Assembly: GCF_021155765.1 (NCBI RefSeq)
Contig: NC_060106.1
Span: 21,726,031 to 21,790,030 of the forward strand
Source: Diprion similis
Taxonomy: Eukaryota; Arthropoda; Insecta; Hymenoptera; Diprionidae
DNA: 64,000 bases
Direction: 5' to 3'
Shown: positions 1 through 13,000 of the stretch, one piece after another
Layout of the letters: every line of letters starts with the position of its first letter
Numbering within the stretch: position 1 is the stretch's first letter
Made by a program: the position numbers and the translations under genes
The notes under the pieces: model-generated
The model's input: the letters and a program-made list of their open reading frames with translations, nothing else
What the model was told of the DNA's origin: nothing
The model's database searches: none

Positions 1-3000
1 TATTGTCGGAAAGCGCATTTTAGTCAGCTAAGGCTGTCATTTTTGGCAATTCCGATGAAGTTTCTCCGTTTGCTAACTTCCGTATAATCGAATGTGAATA
101 GTCGATTGATTGTGATCGGCATCTTCACGCAATTCCGTGCCAACTGTAAGGGTTGGTTGTTTGTACGCAATATCTGCAAGAAATTTTTCGCGTGTAATCC
201 AGGCCGTACAAAAGAATAAGGAGACGAAGCTCAAGCTTGCGTACCAGAAAAAATTGGGCCCATTTTTGGCGCAGAATTATTAGTACCGATTTCCTCCACT
301 CACCGCGTCCTGTTCTTCGTTCATTCGAAATATGTAAACCAAGCAGCTGCAACATCTGGTCAACACTTAATAATCATAATATTTGAACGACCAAAGAAAA
401 CAGACCCAATGAGTGGCAAAAATCGGCCCACTAATAACCCCACGCTGAATCCGGCCTAATTCTTTACTCCGGAGTTTCGACTCCTTTTCTTTTATTTATT
501 ACCTGATGTAGTCTGAACGCTGAGAAGCAACGCGCTCGGATAAACAAAGCCGGCGAAAATAGTGCATTCATGAAACTCTGATCAGCTGCTGCGTCGTGAG
601 TCGCTCGTTATAACCCGACGTTGATAAACATAGATTTGGTCCGTCGGGCTGGCAGAATGCCACCAAAAAGTTGCAGTCTTGAGCCTCGTCACCGCCTCCG
701 ACTTTCTTTCCCGCCGTAGTTTCATCGTCGTCGTCGTCGTCATCTTCATCGTCGGCGTGTTTACTTTCCTGCGACATCGGCCCGGTTCGACTTCCTGCAG
801 GTCTGGTAGCGTGGCTAGACTCTGCGTCGAATGCCGACGGGTGGATTCCGACACGTAATGCTTACGCTTTTCAGAATATTACAACGCGCGGATCTGATTT
901 CGCAAGGTCAAAAAAAGATCAAAATAAATTATTACGGTGCTCTCACCCTGTTATCGACCTGATTAGCCGGGGTCAGTTAACTGATTAACGATCTTGTTCT
1001 TTACTTTATTTTCGGTTGTCAGCAGTTTAATTCTGGGGTTTTCGCATTGGTCAAGCCAACGTGACGGGCTAAAGATTGCGGGTGGATGAACCAATGCAAA
1101 CACGATATTGCAAACGGCGTGCAATCTTTCGATTCCATGTATTACCTGAAATCAACAACTCTGAGAATATTCCCATCAAGTCTCAAAGATTGAATGTCGA
1201 TAACGTAATAAAAATTTTTTGATACATCTTGGCATCTTGCAAATTCGAAAGTGAAATCATTTTCAGTACAAAACGATCTGAATTCAAGTCAAGGATACGT
1301 ACATACAATAAGCAAACCTACAATGGACTGTTATAGCTCTCAAACATCGTTCCAACTCTCATGCAGCAATGAGCAGCACGCGTAGTAGTACTTCGAGCAT
1401 TTTTTACATGCAGCCGCAGCAGCGAGCGACTCGAAGAGAACCCTTCGCACTTGGCACGCAAAGGTGGCGTAAAAGAAGAGGGACGGAGGGCTGAGTTATC
1501 GATCATCGGCGCAGGCGTTACTCTATAGGTACATGTACCATCCACTGGCAAAATCATAGAGCACGACGAGTTCCCGACTACGCAGCGTGCGTCGTACATA
1601 CAGGTACGTAGGTATCACGTAGGCACATCTCATATTCATGTATGATGCGAGTGCCTGTAAGCCTGCAGTAACTCCTAGATGGTTCTGGTGTAATCGTACG
1701 TAAGTACGAGGCGCGTCGTTTAAGCTTTGAAACCGGAGCGCCGTGCCCAGATATTATTCAAACCTAAAAATACAACGAACTGGGGTCTCCCACACTCTGA
1801 TCGCAACGCCGTCCAGGCTACGGGATGTCAGCTTCTCCTGGCTAGTCTACAATAACGCGAAAAAAGTTCCATCTCCGAGCGCCTCGATGACTCGTTTTCA
1901 CCCATGCGTAGGTACACACCGCAGGATACGTGTGTGGACTTAATATCTCGCATGCGTACACGCCATTTCCATACATGTGTAGACACCGTTTATCACACGT
2001 GTATAATACAGCAGGCATACAGCATCATTCTGCAATCGCATCACACCCGTTGCTTTACACGCTGTTATCAAGCAAACGCGGATGCCACAGAGACTCGAGT
2101 TATAACCGTACAACAATGCACGATTATTTGTATACTCATCGTTAATCGTATAATGGCAAAACAGTCGAGTTTTGAGATTCGTTTGTCCGATCGGCTGAAT
2201 TGGACGGTGAAAATCTGAAAACTGCACGAATAAGGAAGTCATCGCAGAGTGCAGAAGGCAGATAATACTTAGACTCTGAGAGACTCGATTCCGGCTGTAG
2301 TTCGTTCATCACACCTACCTCGTAATCCCTGTTCCTGCGATACACAAGTGTATCGATCGTTGTGGGGTCCGTCCACCTATACACGCATGGCGATACGATG
2401 CAGGATCGGAAGATTGGAATGAAACGAGCTTCGCAATACGACGCGACCTAACCGAACTCCGTGCAATGTTTACATTGCAAATCGTCGCCGGCACCTCCTC
2501 GATCACCGTCGTGTGATTCGCGGTTTTTCTTATAATTGACAATCGATTACTCACCGAATCTCACATCGATAGAAACGGGTTCCTTAGGTGAAGGCGCGCT
2601 GGTCGCCGGTGTAACCGTGAATCGTTCCGGCATATCGAGGTCCTGTTGTGGATGGTCCTCCTCCTCCTCCTCCTCCTCTTTGAAGATTCCTCCTCCTCAC
2701 TCACCTCCGTTTTCACTTACGTCAATTTACTGTTCGTATGTCCTACTCCGCGTGGTCGTGGTCCCTACCGCGTTGTTTTCCTACTTAATTAAACTTTTCT
2801 ACGTAATTATCGCGCGTACTGCCCGACCCCTAGTGAAACGTCGAACGTTTTCGCAACGACTGTATAATGTAGTATGTATAATGCTCTCCGCGGTCGCTAT
2901 CGGACTCCCTCCTTGGTCCGCGAATCGAGCCTAACTAACGAGCTTCCTCGACGCGTAACGACGAGGTGTTTGTAGTTTAAACGAAAAAATCTCCCGCACT

Positions 3001-4560
3001 TTCCTCCTACCTCTTAATCCCCTCCCCCCTCCCCTCACCCCCTTCGAGCCGCCCTTCCCTTCCCTTCCCTTCGCACACTTCCACTTACGATAAACTTATG
3101 CGTTAGCGCGCGCTCCGCTTTTATTTCTTTCTCTTGCTGCAACGCCGGTTCGCGGTGTAACGCAAGGCTTGAGCACGCTATACAATATGTATATCAGTGT
3201 TGTATAGTAACGTGAGATTGCAAGGAGATTGCTGATACTCGGAATATGCATCCAACCCGACGTACCTATAATTTTCGCGGGATTTTATTGTCAGAAGAAC
3301 AGCGAAGATCTGCGACACTGACAGTAGTAGTAGCTGGTTACTGGCAGAGGGGACAACTTCTGAGCTTGCTGACACACACGGCACGCCACGCGACACGCGT
3401 CGCACTCGTAACCATGGCTTCCTTTATTCTAGTCACCAATACACGTGCGCAATGACGACGACACACGTTAATAATTCCGAGTTTTCGACACCTCGACGCA
3501 GCAGCTGTAAGACGACGCGCCTTGTGCGTGCGTGAACATGAGACTGATTCAGGGGTTTCCATGCCGATTATTGTTGCATCGTGCGCGCCCAACGCACCAA
3601 TCGTATACTCATATTCATCCGCGTGCGTCTCTTTACACGTTATGCGTGTGTATGTAACCATGTATATGTATGCATACACGTGTACGCTTGTATGTATATA
3701 ACGACGCACGAGAGGTGCTTCACCCACCCGTCGGCCGTCGCACGCGTCCTGAACGTCCTGGTAAACCCAACGGTGGCGAAACAGTTGTAAGCAGCTAACT
3801 GCAGCTTTTTCTGTTCCTTGTTTCTAGCCGCGAAATGTAGGTGGCGGTAAAGCTCGGGCGGTTTACCTTACCTGCCTCCGTTGCTTTGGCGTCAGGTACT
3901 TACCACGAAGCTTCGGGTGGTTTGTAAGTAATGTTAGTCTGATTTTTTTATTATCGCATTTTCGTATTCATTCATAATCTAAAGATCACTTTATAATTCC
4001 TTGGGATAGTCAGGCTAGTATTTCGATCTAAGAACTGATTGTCAAATCTTCTACAGATCTTATTTGCGATACGGTATGGATCGCTATTGTAAAGTATTTT
4101 GAAATCATATCTAGCGGACGAATTTTCGAGATCGCGAATTTTGATTATTGGAACGTTTTATTTAGTGCAATGGTATAAAAGTTTTCAATGCATATCACAG
4201 ATGGTGAGCTACACTGATCGCGCGCTCCGATTATGTCATCGAAAGCATAAAATTCCCGCTCAACCGCATGGTAAAACCCTGTATGGTAAAACCGTCGACT
4301 GTTTTCCATCAGACTCGAGTGTCGTTGAATATACTGTAAAATTTTCTACCTACGGTCTCGAACGGTGGCGATGATCGTCGTGAAGATTTCTACATCATCA
4401 AGTCTCAACTTTTGGCAATACTTTCATCGTCAGCTAGACGAACATTTGACCTGCAGGAAATTGACGTAAAAATAGACTGAACACGTGCGTCTATTTCCCG
4501 GCACGATATTTGAACTCGTCTGATTGTAAGCCGGTTGTGCGCGCGTTGAATTCGAACTTG
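1..4560. other. Non-coding stretch upstream of the bromodomain gene
   Basis: I see no gene here that I can support. Open frames are short, overlap on both strands and match no family I recognise. The stretch holds a GTC/GAC triplet tract at about 724-746, a CTC-triplet tract at about 2656-2680 and C/T-rich tracts at about 3000-3065. GC-rich and AT-rich patches alternate. It may contain the end or promoter of a gene lying to the left. The only open frame worth naming is the acidic one on the minus strand at 568-777, listed separately. Confidence 0.5.
568..777 (-). CDS. Possible small acidic ORF, unrecognised
   Basis: A 69-codon frame on the minus strand starts at an ATG at 777-775 and ends in TGA. 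Its N-terminal part is rich in Asp and Glu, with a run of Asp encoded by a GAC/GAT triplet repeat, followed by a Gly/Lys patch and an unremarkable C-terminal half. A second frame through the same repeat (582-854, minus strand) is also open and reads Met/Thr-rich, so the openness may simply come from the triplet repeat. I recognise no domain. It could be a first coding exon of a gene running left out of the window, a small protein, or nothing. Confidence 0.12.
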   Translation of the reverse strand: MSQESKHADDEDDDDDDDETTAGKKVGGGDEAQDCNFLVAFCQPDGPNLCLSTSGYNERLTTQQLIRVS

Positions 4561-4567
4561 GCGTCGT

Positions 4568-4575
4568 TGACGTCA
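4568..4575. promoter_or_regulatory. CRE palindrome upstream of the bromodomain gene
   Basis: A perfect 8-bp TGACGTCA palindrome lies 167 bp upstream of the presumed BRD7/9 start codon. A second half site (ACGTCAC) follows within about 10 bp. TGACGTCA is the classical CREB/ATF binding site and is frequent in promoters of housekeeping genes. Its position fits a proximal promoter, but no transcription start is visible directly. Confidence 0.4.
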
Positions 4576-4741
4576 CTAACGTCACGCAATGGCCGTCGAC
4601 CAAGCGTGAGCTGAGACTTCGAGTGTGTAGTAGTGCTGCAAGGCTATCGTGGTGATTGCGCGAGGGATTGTCCATCGCGGAAAAGTTTTCTTCGCAAGCT
4701 GTTTGAAAAAATTCGTCAAGCTGTGGACCCAGCCGCAAACG

Positions 4742-7700
4742 ATGGGCTCGAAAAAGCACAAAAAACACAAACGGGAGCGACTCGAAGGTAACAGTGAATC
4801 ACGTGATTATTGTCACTCGCTCTTTTGCGCATCCGTACACCTCTGTAGTACCGCTACTCGTAACCAGATTGTTTACTTTCCCCTCTGCTGTCATTTCGCA
4901 TCTTTTCTATCGATAATCGCAGCCAATGCTGGCCGCCGGTTGCCGCACTATTTCTATCGGTGCATTCTAACACCTTCCGATAAATAAAACAGTCTGTAAT
5001 AACAATAACGGGATATTGTCATTGTTTCTTGGAAATAAAAAGGGCGACCGTTCTGTCAGAAGTATTTTTCGCGATCGGAAATCGTCGCGTTTCACACACT
5101 CAGGGTGTTTTCCACGCTCGATTAGATTTTCTGAAATCACAACACTCGTTTATAATTCTAAGATTATCGTAAATTTATTTTTTCTTGACAGAGAAGATAG
5201 AGAAGTTTAATTATTGATTATTTACTTTACACAGAGGGGCATTACTCGACCCCAGACAGACCTCCGGCCTTGAAGCTGATATTGAAGGTCGGCGGGAGCA
5301 GTGGGACTCCTGAACATGGGGCAGATTCGCCTCATCACTCGTCGATACTTCAGCAGCACTATCAGCAGCAGCTTGGCATTAATTATTCCGTGACCCAGGG
5401 TGAATCTGAGTACGATCGTTACATGGGTCACAAAAAGTTGAAGAAGAAAAAAAAGAAGAAGGATAAACGGCACAAGCATCATCATAAGGAGAAAAAAAGA
5501 CGGAGGGAAGAATCCAGCCAGGAGTCTGTCGGAGAAGACAGTCTCATGGAACCACCTAAAAAAATATCTGCCATTATGCCTCAAAATCAACAGCTTATGC
5601 CCCCGAGGCCACCCGAGATGGAAAACAGAGTAGGCATAATGGCCTCGAGCTCGCTTTCTCCTCATCGTGAACCCAGAACCTGTGTCCTAAGGAAAATAGC
5701 TGAAAGAACTCCGCTTCAGAGGCTACTAGAACACCTGCTTCGGTCGATGGAGAAACGAGATCCTCAGCAGTTCTTTGCTTGGCCGGTGACGGATAATATT
5801 GCGCCTGGATATTCTCAGATAATAACAAATCCAATGGACTTCAGCACAATAAAGCAGAAGATTGACGACGGGAATTATCAGAATTTGAATGAATTTATTA
5901 ACGATTTCAAACTGATGTGCAGTAATGCTACTACTTATAATCACCAGGACACAATTTACTACAAGGCAGCCAAGAAGCTTCTTCACGTCGGCCTCAAAAT
6001 GGTTACTCCTGAGAAGCTCCGGCAGCTGAGATCCGTTCTTACCTACATGCCAGATATTACTAAGGAAGAACTTGGGTTCGAGCTAGGCGTAGAGGATCCC
6101 AATAATCCTGATGTCATGGTAACAGAGGAGCAGATTGAGAAGGAGAGGGAGCAGGAGGAGAGAAACGAAGAGGCGGAAGAACTGAGGAAAGAGAATCAAC
6201 GGAAGTTGCGGTTGGCAAATTTGGGTAGGTATGAAGCAATCCCAGACGACTTGACACCCGATGAGATCCTTAAACAGGCGCAAAGTGCAGCTAAACATGC
6301 CGCTGAAAAACTTAGTTTTAAACGTGTCAACTCTAAGATGGGCTTTCTACGCCAGAAGAAGGATGGAACTACAAGCTTGCAGATCTTGGTCCCTGGGGAC
6401 GGTGTTATACCCGGTACCAACCAGAGGCCCGTTTCCTTAGGACAATTAATTGGAAAATTGAGCCATGGAACTGGCTCGCTGGCCGGTTTCAGAGAAGATA
6501 GACGCAATATGTCAAAGCCAGCAAAACCGCTCTACTACGGGGCCTTTGGCTCCTACGCTCCCAGTTATGACTCGACGTTTGCCAATCTTACCAAGGAGGA
6601 GACAGATTTGGTGTTTCAGACGTATGGAGATGAAACTGCAGTTCAGTACGCAGAGTCAATTTTGGATTTTGCCAAGGACTGTGACTATACATTGACCATG
6701 GTCGACAATTTGCTCGACTTGTTGACTAATGGGGATCACAAGAAAACTAAGAAATTTTTGGAGGAAAAACGCAGGCTTCGAGAAGAGGAAGAAAAAATAA
6801 AACACCTCCTCGAAAAGCCGGCACAGGATGGAAAAGGAGCAGAATTTTCAGCAGATAAAGTCAAAGTTGATCTTGATCAACTAAAGAGTCTGGCTGACCT
6901 TGGCATTGATATAGATTTCTTAAATAATATAGGTAATGAAATTCATGCTACATATATAACATACTGACTCTTTTTGAGGCCTTTTGAAATTCATGTTACA
7001 TATGAGATTCTGACCTTTTTATAAATTTCAAGTACTACGTTGTGATATTTATAAATTTATCTTAATGTCGCTTCATTATTTATTGCATTCAAACATTGTC
7101 AGTAGTTTGATATGTTACGGTGCATTAACGTGAAAACCATTTGATATTATCAACCACAGACTGCAGTCAAAAGTTATCAACACCATAATCTGACCCGGGC
7201 CGAAAATATTGGGTTATCTTCGTCAATGTTATCACTTAGGCAGCCTCGAGTTGGCCATAATTTTGTAGTAGCTCTGCAATTACTAATATTTCTGTATTTT
7301 TTAATGCAATGAATTTACTCCACAGCTATTAGTCATATCTACGTAGCAAAAAGTTATCATTAAGCCGATGAACCCCATTTTACACTAGACGTATTTTACT
7401 CCGCAGGAGAATTTGTATGATTCTATTATTGATGCCTAAGCAACATAGGCTAATCTATGTTCTTTATTTCTTTTCATATCTCTGGAACAGAAGAAGAATC
7501 TAAAACGAGCGCAGAACAAGCGGCGCTCCAAAGTGAATTGGACGATACAACACAGCTCTTGGGTCGTCTGCGCCAAGTGCAGCATGACCGATTGTCTGCG
7601 CAGCCACCAGCGCACTTGTCAAATGTCCCAAAGGCGCAAGAAACGGAGACAAGTCTGGCGGAAAAGATTACAGAGAATCTGACTGAGATTGCCAAGAAAC

Positions 7701-8194
7701 TTCCACCCTCTGCTATTGCTCCAGTAGACGGTCTTCGGCGTGCGATGGGAATTACTCCGATCTCACGGCCGACTTCTGCTCCTGGAGTCGTTCCTGGAGC
7801 TGTCACTATCCCCCGGCCAATCCCAGGAGTAGTTTCCAGCGGTGGTAATGTCCCTCAACCGGAGACGATGGAAGTCGTTGATAGTATTGTTCCTTCGTCG
7901 CCATTACCACTGGGAAATCAGAGTCTCAGTCAATCTCTGAATATAACGAGCTCAGGACAGACATCTTCCATACAAGTTCAAATTGGAGGAATCCCTCAGC
8001 AGGATCAGACTCAGCCTCAAGTGAGTGGAACTGGCAGTGGGGCGAACGGAGGACTTCTTGCTACGCAGGAAAATTCATCCGGAGTTCCTGACCTGGAGTC
8101 GGAGCTTAGAGAATTTCTCGAAAGCGATCCTACTCTGGTACACTCACCACTCCACGACGACAAGACTCTTGAGGATATTCTGTCAGAGTCGTAG
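4742..8194 (+). CDS. Brd7-9: Bromodomain protein of the BRD7/BRD9 family (SWI/SNF subunit)
   Basis: Three coding exons join in frame: 4742-4787, 5235-6932 and 7491-8194. All boundaries are GT-AG, giving 815 residues. The first exon encodes only 15 basic residues starting MGSKKHKKHKRERLE. A Lys/His/Arg-rich tract follows at about residues 79-110. The bromodomain spans about residues 174-272, with the acetyl-lysine-binding Asn near 251 in the ATTYNHQ motif. The conserved BRD7/BRD9 C-terminal domain (DUF3512) follows, with NLGRYEAIPDDLTPDEILKQ and later RQKKDGTTSLQILVPGDGV. The tail is Pro/Gly/Gln-rich and the gene ends in TAG with a second in-frame TAG six bases on. Family knowledge: vertebrate BRD9 and BRD7 are subunits of the ncBAF and PBAF chromatin remodellers; insects usually have one gene for both. 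Neighbours show no functional link. Confidence 0.95.
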
Positions 8195-8277
8195 CGATAG
8201 TGCAACCTGTTGCATGGCTAACTATGGTTTCTCGAACTCAATGCAAAACGTTGTAACGTACAATGTTGAAAATACTT

Positions 8278-8283
8278 AATAAA
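8278..8283 (+). terminator. Poly(A) signal of the bromodomain gene
   Basis: AATAAA lies 84 bp after the BRD7/9 stop codon in AT-rich sequence. It is the first canonical hexamer downstream of the gene and would give a short 3' UTR. No strong GT-rich element follows at once, so a more distal site is possible. Confidence 0.5.
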
Positions 8284-8508
8284 TAGTTTATATCTAACTA
8301 ATACGATCGTATCGGATATCTCTTTGCTATTGCTCGTACGATTTGATATACTATTCAAAATTAAGCAAATTAGCGAATCTGGGAAAGAAGGGAAATTGGT
8401 AAATTTCGGAATTATCATCAAAGATGTCGATACACCTTCAAAGCAAGTTATCCTTTGACAAATAGACATATTCTCGTTACTATTCACAATACATATTAAA
8501 TCTAAATA

Positions 8509-8742
8509 AGGCTGAAGTTAGTAACGTTAACGTTAACGTAACGAAACGTCAGAGGAAAAAATTATTATTGTACAATTTCTGAATGACTTTCAAGAAATTG
8601 ACTTTGTTCGAAATATATGAGTATATTTTGTTTACCATGGTTTACTAAAATTCAAACTATAATAGATCCTAAAAGTGCGAAGTAGTGATTTTCCTTAAAC
8701 ATACATATCGTTACTGTAACGTTACTAACTTTACCCTCATAA
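8509..8742. mobile_element. Short inverted-repeat element (MITE-like), family A, copy 1
   Basis: The left end carries AAGTTAGTAACGTTA (8515-8529). The right end carries its perfect reverse complement (8717-8731), extended outward by ACCCTC. The interior is AT-rich with no coding capacity. A diverged relative lies at about 54880-55096, sharing the right end and several internal blocks. This is the structure of a non-autonomous DNA transposon. I could not define a target-site duplication with confidence. Confidence 0.6.
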
Positions 8743-8917
8743 ATCTGAACAATTAAAAACACGTTTGCGGCATTTGTCTCCGTAATGTATAGGTACATAT
8801 TGTTGATACAAGTTTACTCTGTTCAGGTGAAAAATCATATCGAGAGTTACTTTGAACTTGTAGTATTTATCTTCAACTCTTGTAAACAAGATATACCATT
8901 CATCGAATGAGTAATAA

Positions 8918-9240
8918 GTATTTGAATGAAAAATTTCGAAATGTTCCATTAGGTCCGTCAGATAGAATATCGAAAAACAATTGACACGTATTGTTCTTTT
9001 TTTCGTTTCAATGTTTATTAACAAAGATATAGCAGTTGTTCTACGCGTGCTGTCATAATATTAACATTCAAATATATCTATATACATGTATGCACATTGT
9101 GACGTCACGCGTCAATTTCAAACTGTTATATCTTTGTTAGTGAACATTAAATTGAAAAAAAGAAAAAATACGTGTCAATTATTTTTCGGCATTCTATCTT
9201 ACGAACCTAATGGAATTTTTCATTCGAATACCTCATTAAA
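8918..9240. mobile_element. Long inverted repeat (MITE or foldback element)
   Basis: Two arms of about 110 bp (roughly 8918-9035 and 9127-9240) are inverted copies of each other with scattered differences. Shared blocks include AATGAAAAATT, TCCATTAGG, AGATAGAAT, TTGACACGTATT and AACAAAGATATA. A unique core of about 90 bp separates them and contains a GACGTCAC motif. No coding sequence is present. The size and symmetry fit a MITE. No other copy was found in this window. Confidence 0.65.
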
Positions 9241-9245
9241 ATTCT

Positions 9246-9756
9246 CTGATCAATAATTAACCGGGAAAACTTCCTCATTTCCCTACCCGTGCTGCAGCTG
9301 CGGTTCCGCAACGCGGTCACGGTCTAGCCGTCTTTTAATTATTATTGTAGGGACATACACGGTTACTTGAAAAGCGCTTCATCGAGCTTTTGAGAGTCAA
9401 GCCATCGGGGCTACGTGGACAGCTAAATCAGTTCTATATATCATGTATAGCAAGTACGCGGCTATCTCAGTAAACGTACAGTATCAACAGAGCTTAATCT
9501 AACTAACTGACATAATTAACGAGAAGGAAAGGGGCGCCGGGGCGAAACAATGGAGTAGTGAGATGACGACTTGTTTCACCTCCTTCTGCCGCTCTATGTC
9601 ACTCCCGTTCGTCCCCTGGCGCCAATGAATCTCTCCTACGTATCTCAATTCGCGCCCCCTCATTCCCGGCTACACCTGTTACATACGATTGAACACATGT
9701 ATACGTTACACGGTTACAACGCCCCTAGGTTATGCATTAGTAGATAAAAACTTGAA
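9246..9756. other. Intergenic sequence without recognised features
   Basis: I see no open frame or RNA gene of note. A moderately GC-rich patch lies at about 9525-9660. Confidence 0.5.
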
Positions 9757-10083
9757 CAGGGTGGCCACACACATGAAAAACCTGGAAATTTCAGGGGATT
9801 TTTAATTTGGTTAGGGAAAAAACTGAAAACCTCAGTTTAAATTGTTTTCATCGGAATTAGAAATGATTTTTTGAGGTAACAATAGTTTACTTATTTTGTT
9901 TCGTCGAGAAAACGAAACTGGCTTAAACTGACTTTTTTGTACATACATTACACTTTTCTTCAATCTGAATTTAATTTTAACCAAATAAAGAGTTATAATA
10001 AGCAGAACAATTTCAGTTTTAGTAACTTACTAGGACCGGGAACATGCAGGGAATTCTTTTTTCAAACGCTTGTAACCACCCTG
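9757..10083. mobile_element. Short element with CAGGGTGG terminal inverted repeats
   Basis: CAGGGTGG at 9757-9764 is matched by its exact reverse complement CCACCCTG at 10076-10083. The intervening 311 bp are AT-rich and non-coding. CAGGG-type ends occur on several cut-and-paste DNA transposon families, so this is probably a non-autonomous remnant. The flanks (TTGAA left, TGGAA right) give at best an imperfect target-site duplication. Confidence 0.4.
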
Positions 10084-13000
10084 TGGAAGAATTCAAGTTC
10101 GCGGAATTTTTATGATCCAGCACTCCAGTGTAAATTTATTTATTCAAGGCTACGCAATAAATTTTGTTACAGCACTGATTAGAGTTGACTGACCTTATCT
10201 CCTACTCTTTTAAATCATAGATGACACAGTGCGGTTATTCTGCACGCACTTTGATGCCTGCCTGTTAAATCACGGGTCCGAGAGGCCGTTGATTGAATTT
10301 CCGAGAAATACCGAGAAAACTTTTCTGCCTACAGGTGCAGCACTCGAATCGCTTACGCCTACCAACAACCAAGTATAGATCCTTAGGTCGGATTCTCTCC
10401 AAATTACGGTCGAAGTTGAGATTGCGGTGTAAACATTGTCGTTAACGAAAACTTTTGTTCGTGTAGTAATTCCCTCGGTTTTGTGAGCGGCGATTATGAG
10501 TCGGCCATGTTGGAGTAGGTGGTAGGATATTAGGGTTTTCGCAGCTTGCACGCTGCGTAGTTTCCGCACAAAGTTACCCGCGAGCTCTGCGTGATTCGAA
10601 ATTACGACAACGAGGGGTTGCCGTAGGCAGGCGGCGCTACCCCTAATGTCATCAATTAAAGCATTAGCGTAGGTAGACCAACGCTGCAGTGCTGTTGGTA
10701 TAAGGTACACACAACTGTTGAGGCGTGATTAATGGAAGAAGTAAACAAGAAAGAAAAAACGCGAGGATGGAAATGTTTAAGAAATAAAGAAAAAAAAACT
10801 TGTCAAGAGGAGAGAACAAATAAATTCAAACATGCAACTTCCATAACTTTTTCTCCGCCGCATAGTTCGAGATTTTATACGCGTACTTATCGATCTCGAA
10901 TCCAAGCTGTTACACGATTTATATTGCGTGCACGCCAGAATTCTCTCTCTCCCCCCTTTTATCTTTAACAGCCTTTCATTCCACCCGAGGGTTGGTTAAA
11001 TTTACTATGTGTGCATATACACTATTATACAGTGACAATTGTATTGCTTGAACGTGATTCTTTGGCGCGTACGTAGTATACGTGTTGTATCTATTTACCC
11101 TCACGTACGTCTTATAATTCGCGTGGGTGATTCTAATTCCATCGTCAAATAGTGTATTCATCGATTCTTTACCCCTGCAAAAATATACTAATTGGTAGTG
11201 TGGGAGTGCAATGCTGTACGGTAGTTTAGTTTTTCTTCTCATATCATAAAAAAGTCCTTAGTCATTTTCATTTTGTTTAAATTGAGTAATATCGGGCTAA
11301 CTTAATAATACTGTGTTATCCACGAGTGTAGATCAGGCATGATGTCGTGCAGAAAATTAGCATAGTCTCAAGATCCGCGGATAAGATTACTCTGAACGAT
11401 ACCGCAGGTATAGTAATCAGTCTTTAGCAAATAACGGTAAAAAATTTGTTTCTATATCGTATATTTTACTACAATGCTGCACGAATTCATCAGTCTCGTA
11501 CGGTTGCACCGTAGATTTTGTATAAAAGCGAATATGTAAGCAAAGAATTATGAGAACTTACGCTTTTCAGCGTGATTTTTCAAATTTGTTAATAATGTTC
11601 CGTGAGAAAATCGTTCCTTTACAACTCGTTCACGGTTTTAAAATTTTTTCCCCTAATTGTTTAGTCGAATGCATCGACATAATATTATGAAAAGCTAATG
11701 TACATACATACTTACTTCAAGTTGGCTAGTGATGCTTTGTCTCTTCGAAAGAGAAACCTTAGTGACTTGCGGTTATTTGCTTTTCGTGTTTTGGAGGATT
11801 TCAATTCCGCCGGATCCCTACAGCTTCGTATACGCAAGTATATATATATATATATATGTATGCGTGAGCTTATAGGAATGGCGAAGTGAGCGGGAATTCC
11901 CCAGGGACTATTATTGTAGCTCACAACCGCAACTATGTGTATATACATATATATGTATATATATACATATAGTTGCGACACTGCGTTCCGACCACGTCAC
12001 ACACATAAAATAGGACAGAGTGCCCGAATTCGTTCAATATATTGATCGATCCGAACCTGACGTTCTCGGTCTGGCTAGCGCTGTAAAATTCCAGGGGTAG
12101 GTGTCGACGTTGGTGTAGGTGGTGCAGAAGGTATATAGCTAGGTACCCTTTAACGCGTGTGGTACCCACGCACCGCGGATAACTTGGGTCAGGATGCCTA
12201 CGTGATGTTCGAATAGGATCATGACGGAAGGAGAAGGAAGGGAAGAGGAACTGGGGGTGGTTCAAGGTTGACGGATGGATGGGGATGGGGATGAGGACGG
12301 GAAAAGGAAAAGGAAAGGGTGTGCGTTACAAAGCGAGCAAACAACTCAGACGTGGAAGAGCTATGGGACCGCACTGTACTCGAGTTAAACGCCGTCGGCA
12401 TTTTGCCAGAATGTCTGCGGGGCAAAGGATCCTCCTCGCCGGAAGATTTGCGAAAGACTAGGCTTAGCGCTCCGCCTACTGCGAGGAGCTGAATCTCCCG
12501 ATATTTGCGTCCCGGCTTTTGCTCGTCAGGGCGAATGGCACGTGAAAAGATATAGAGCAACGCCCTGTGCAGGATGCCAGGATCAGCCGGTGGAAAAGTT
12601 GGGAAATGCCAAAGCCAGTCCCCCACTCGAATACCTCATGGGATATACTTATATACATACTTCTGGGTACAGAATCATTCGTTAACGAAATCAGGGAAAT
12701 GCGCACTTCGTTTTTCGACTATTTAATAACACACTTTTTACAAAGAGAATGTCAAACAGTTTCCTCTTTGAATGTCTCAGGTTACAACTATGCTGTCCAG
12801 CTTCAAAAGTCTTGAAAACTATCCTTGAATATTAAGTCTTGTCTCCCGGAAGTATTCTATTTTCAATGGCCTAGAATTTGTTAAGGATTCTTTACCGGAC
12901 ACCATTGATATCGGTATACGTAGAACGCTCTATACTCTAAAGTAAACGACTGAGAAGCTAGTGTTTGCAATAGCTAATTCTCTGTTGAAGCATGACCAAT

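Noticed and set aside
4430-4768. 112-codon minus-strand frame over the bromodomain gene 5' end
   Set aside because: Antisense to the promoter and first exon, with no recognisable domain.
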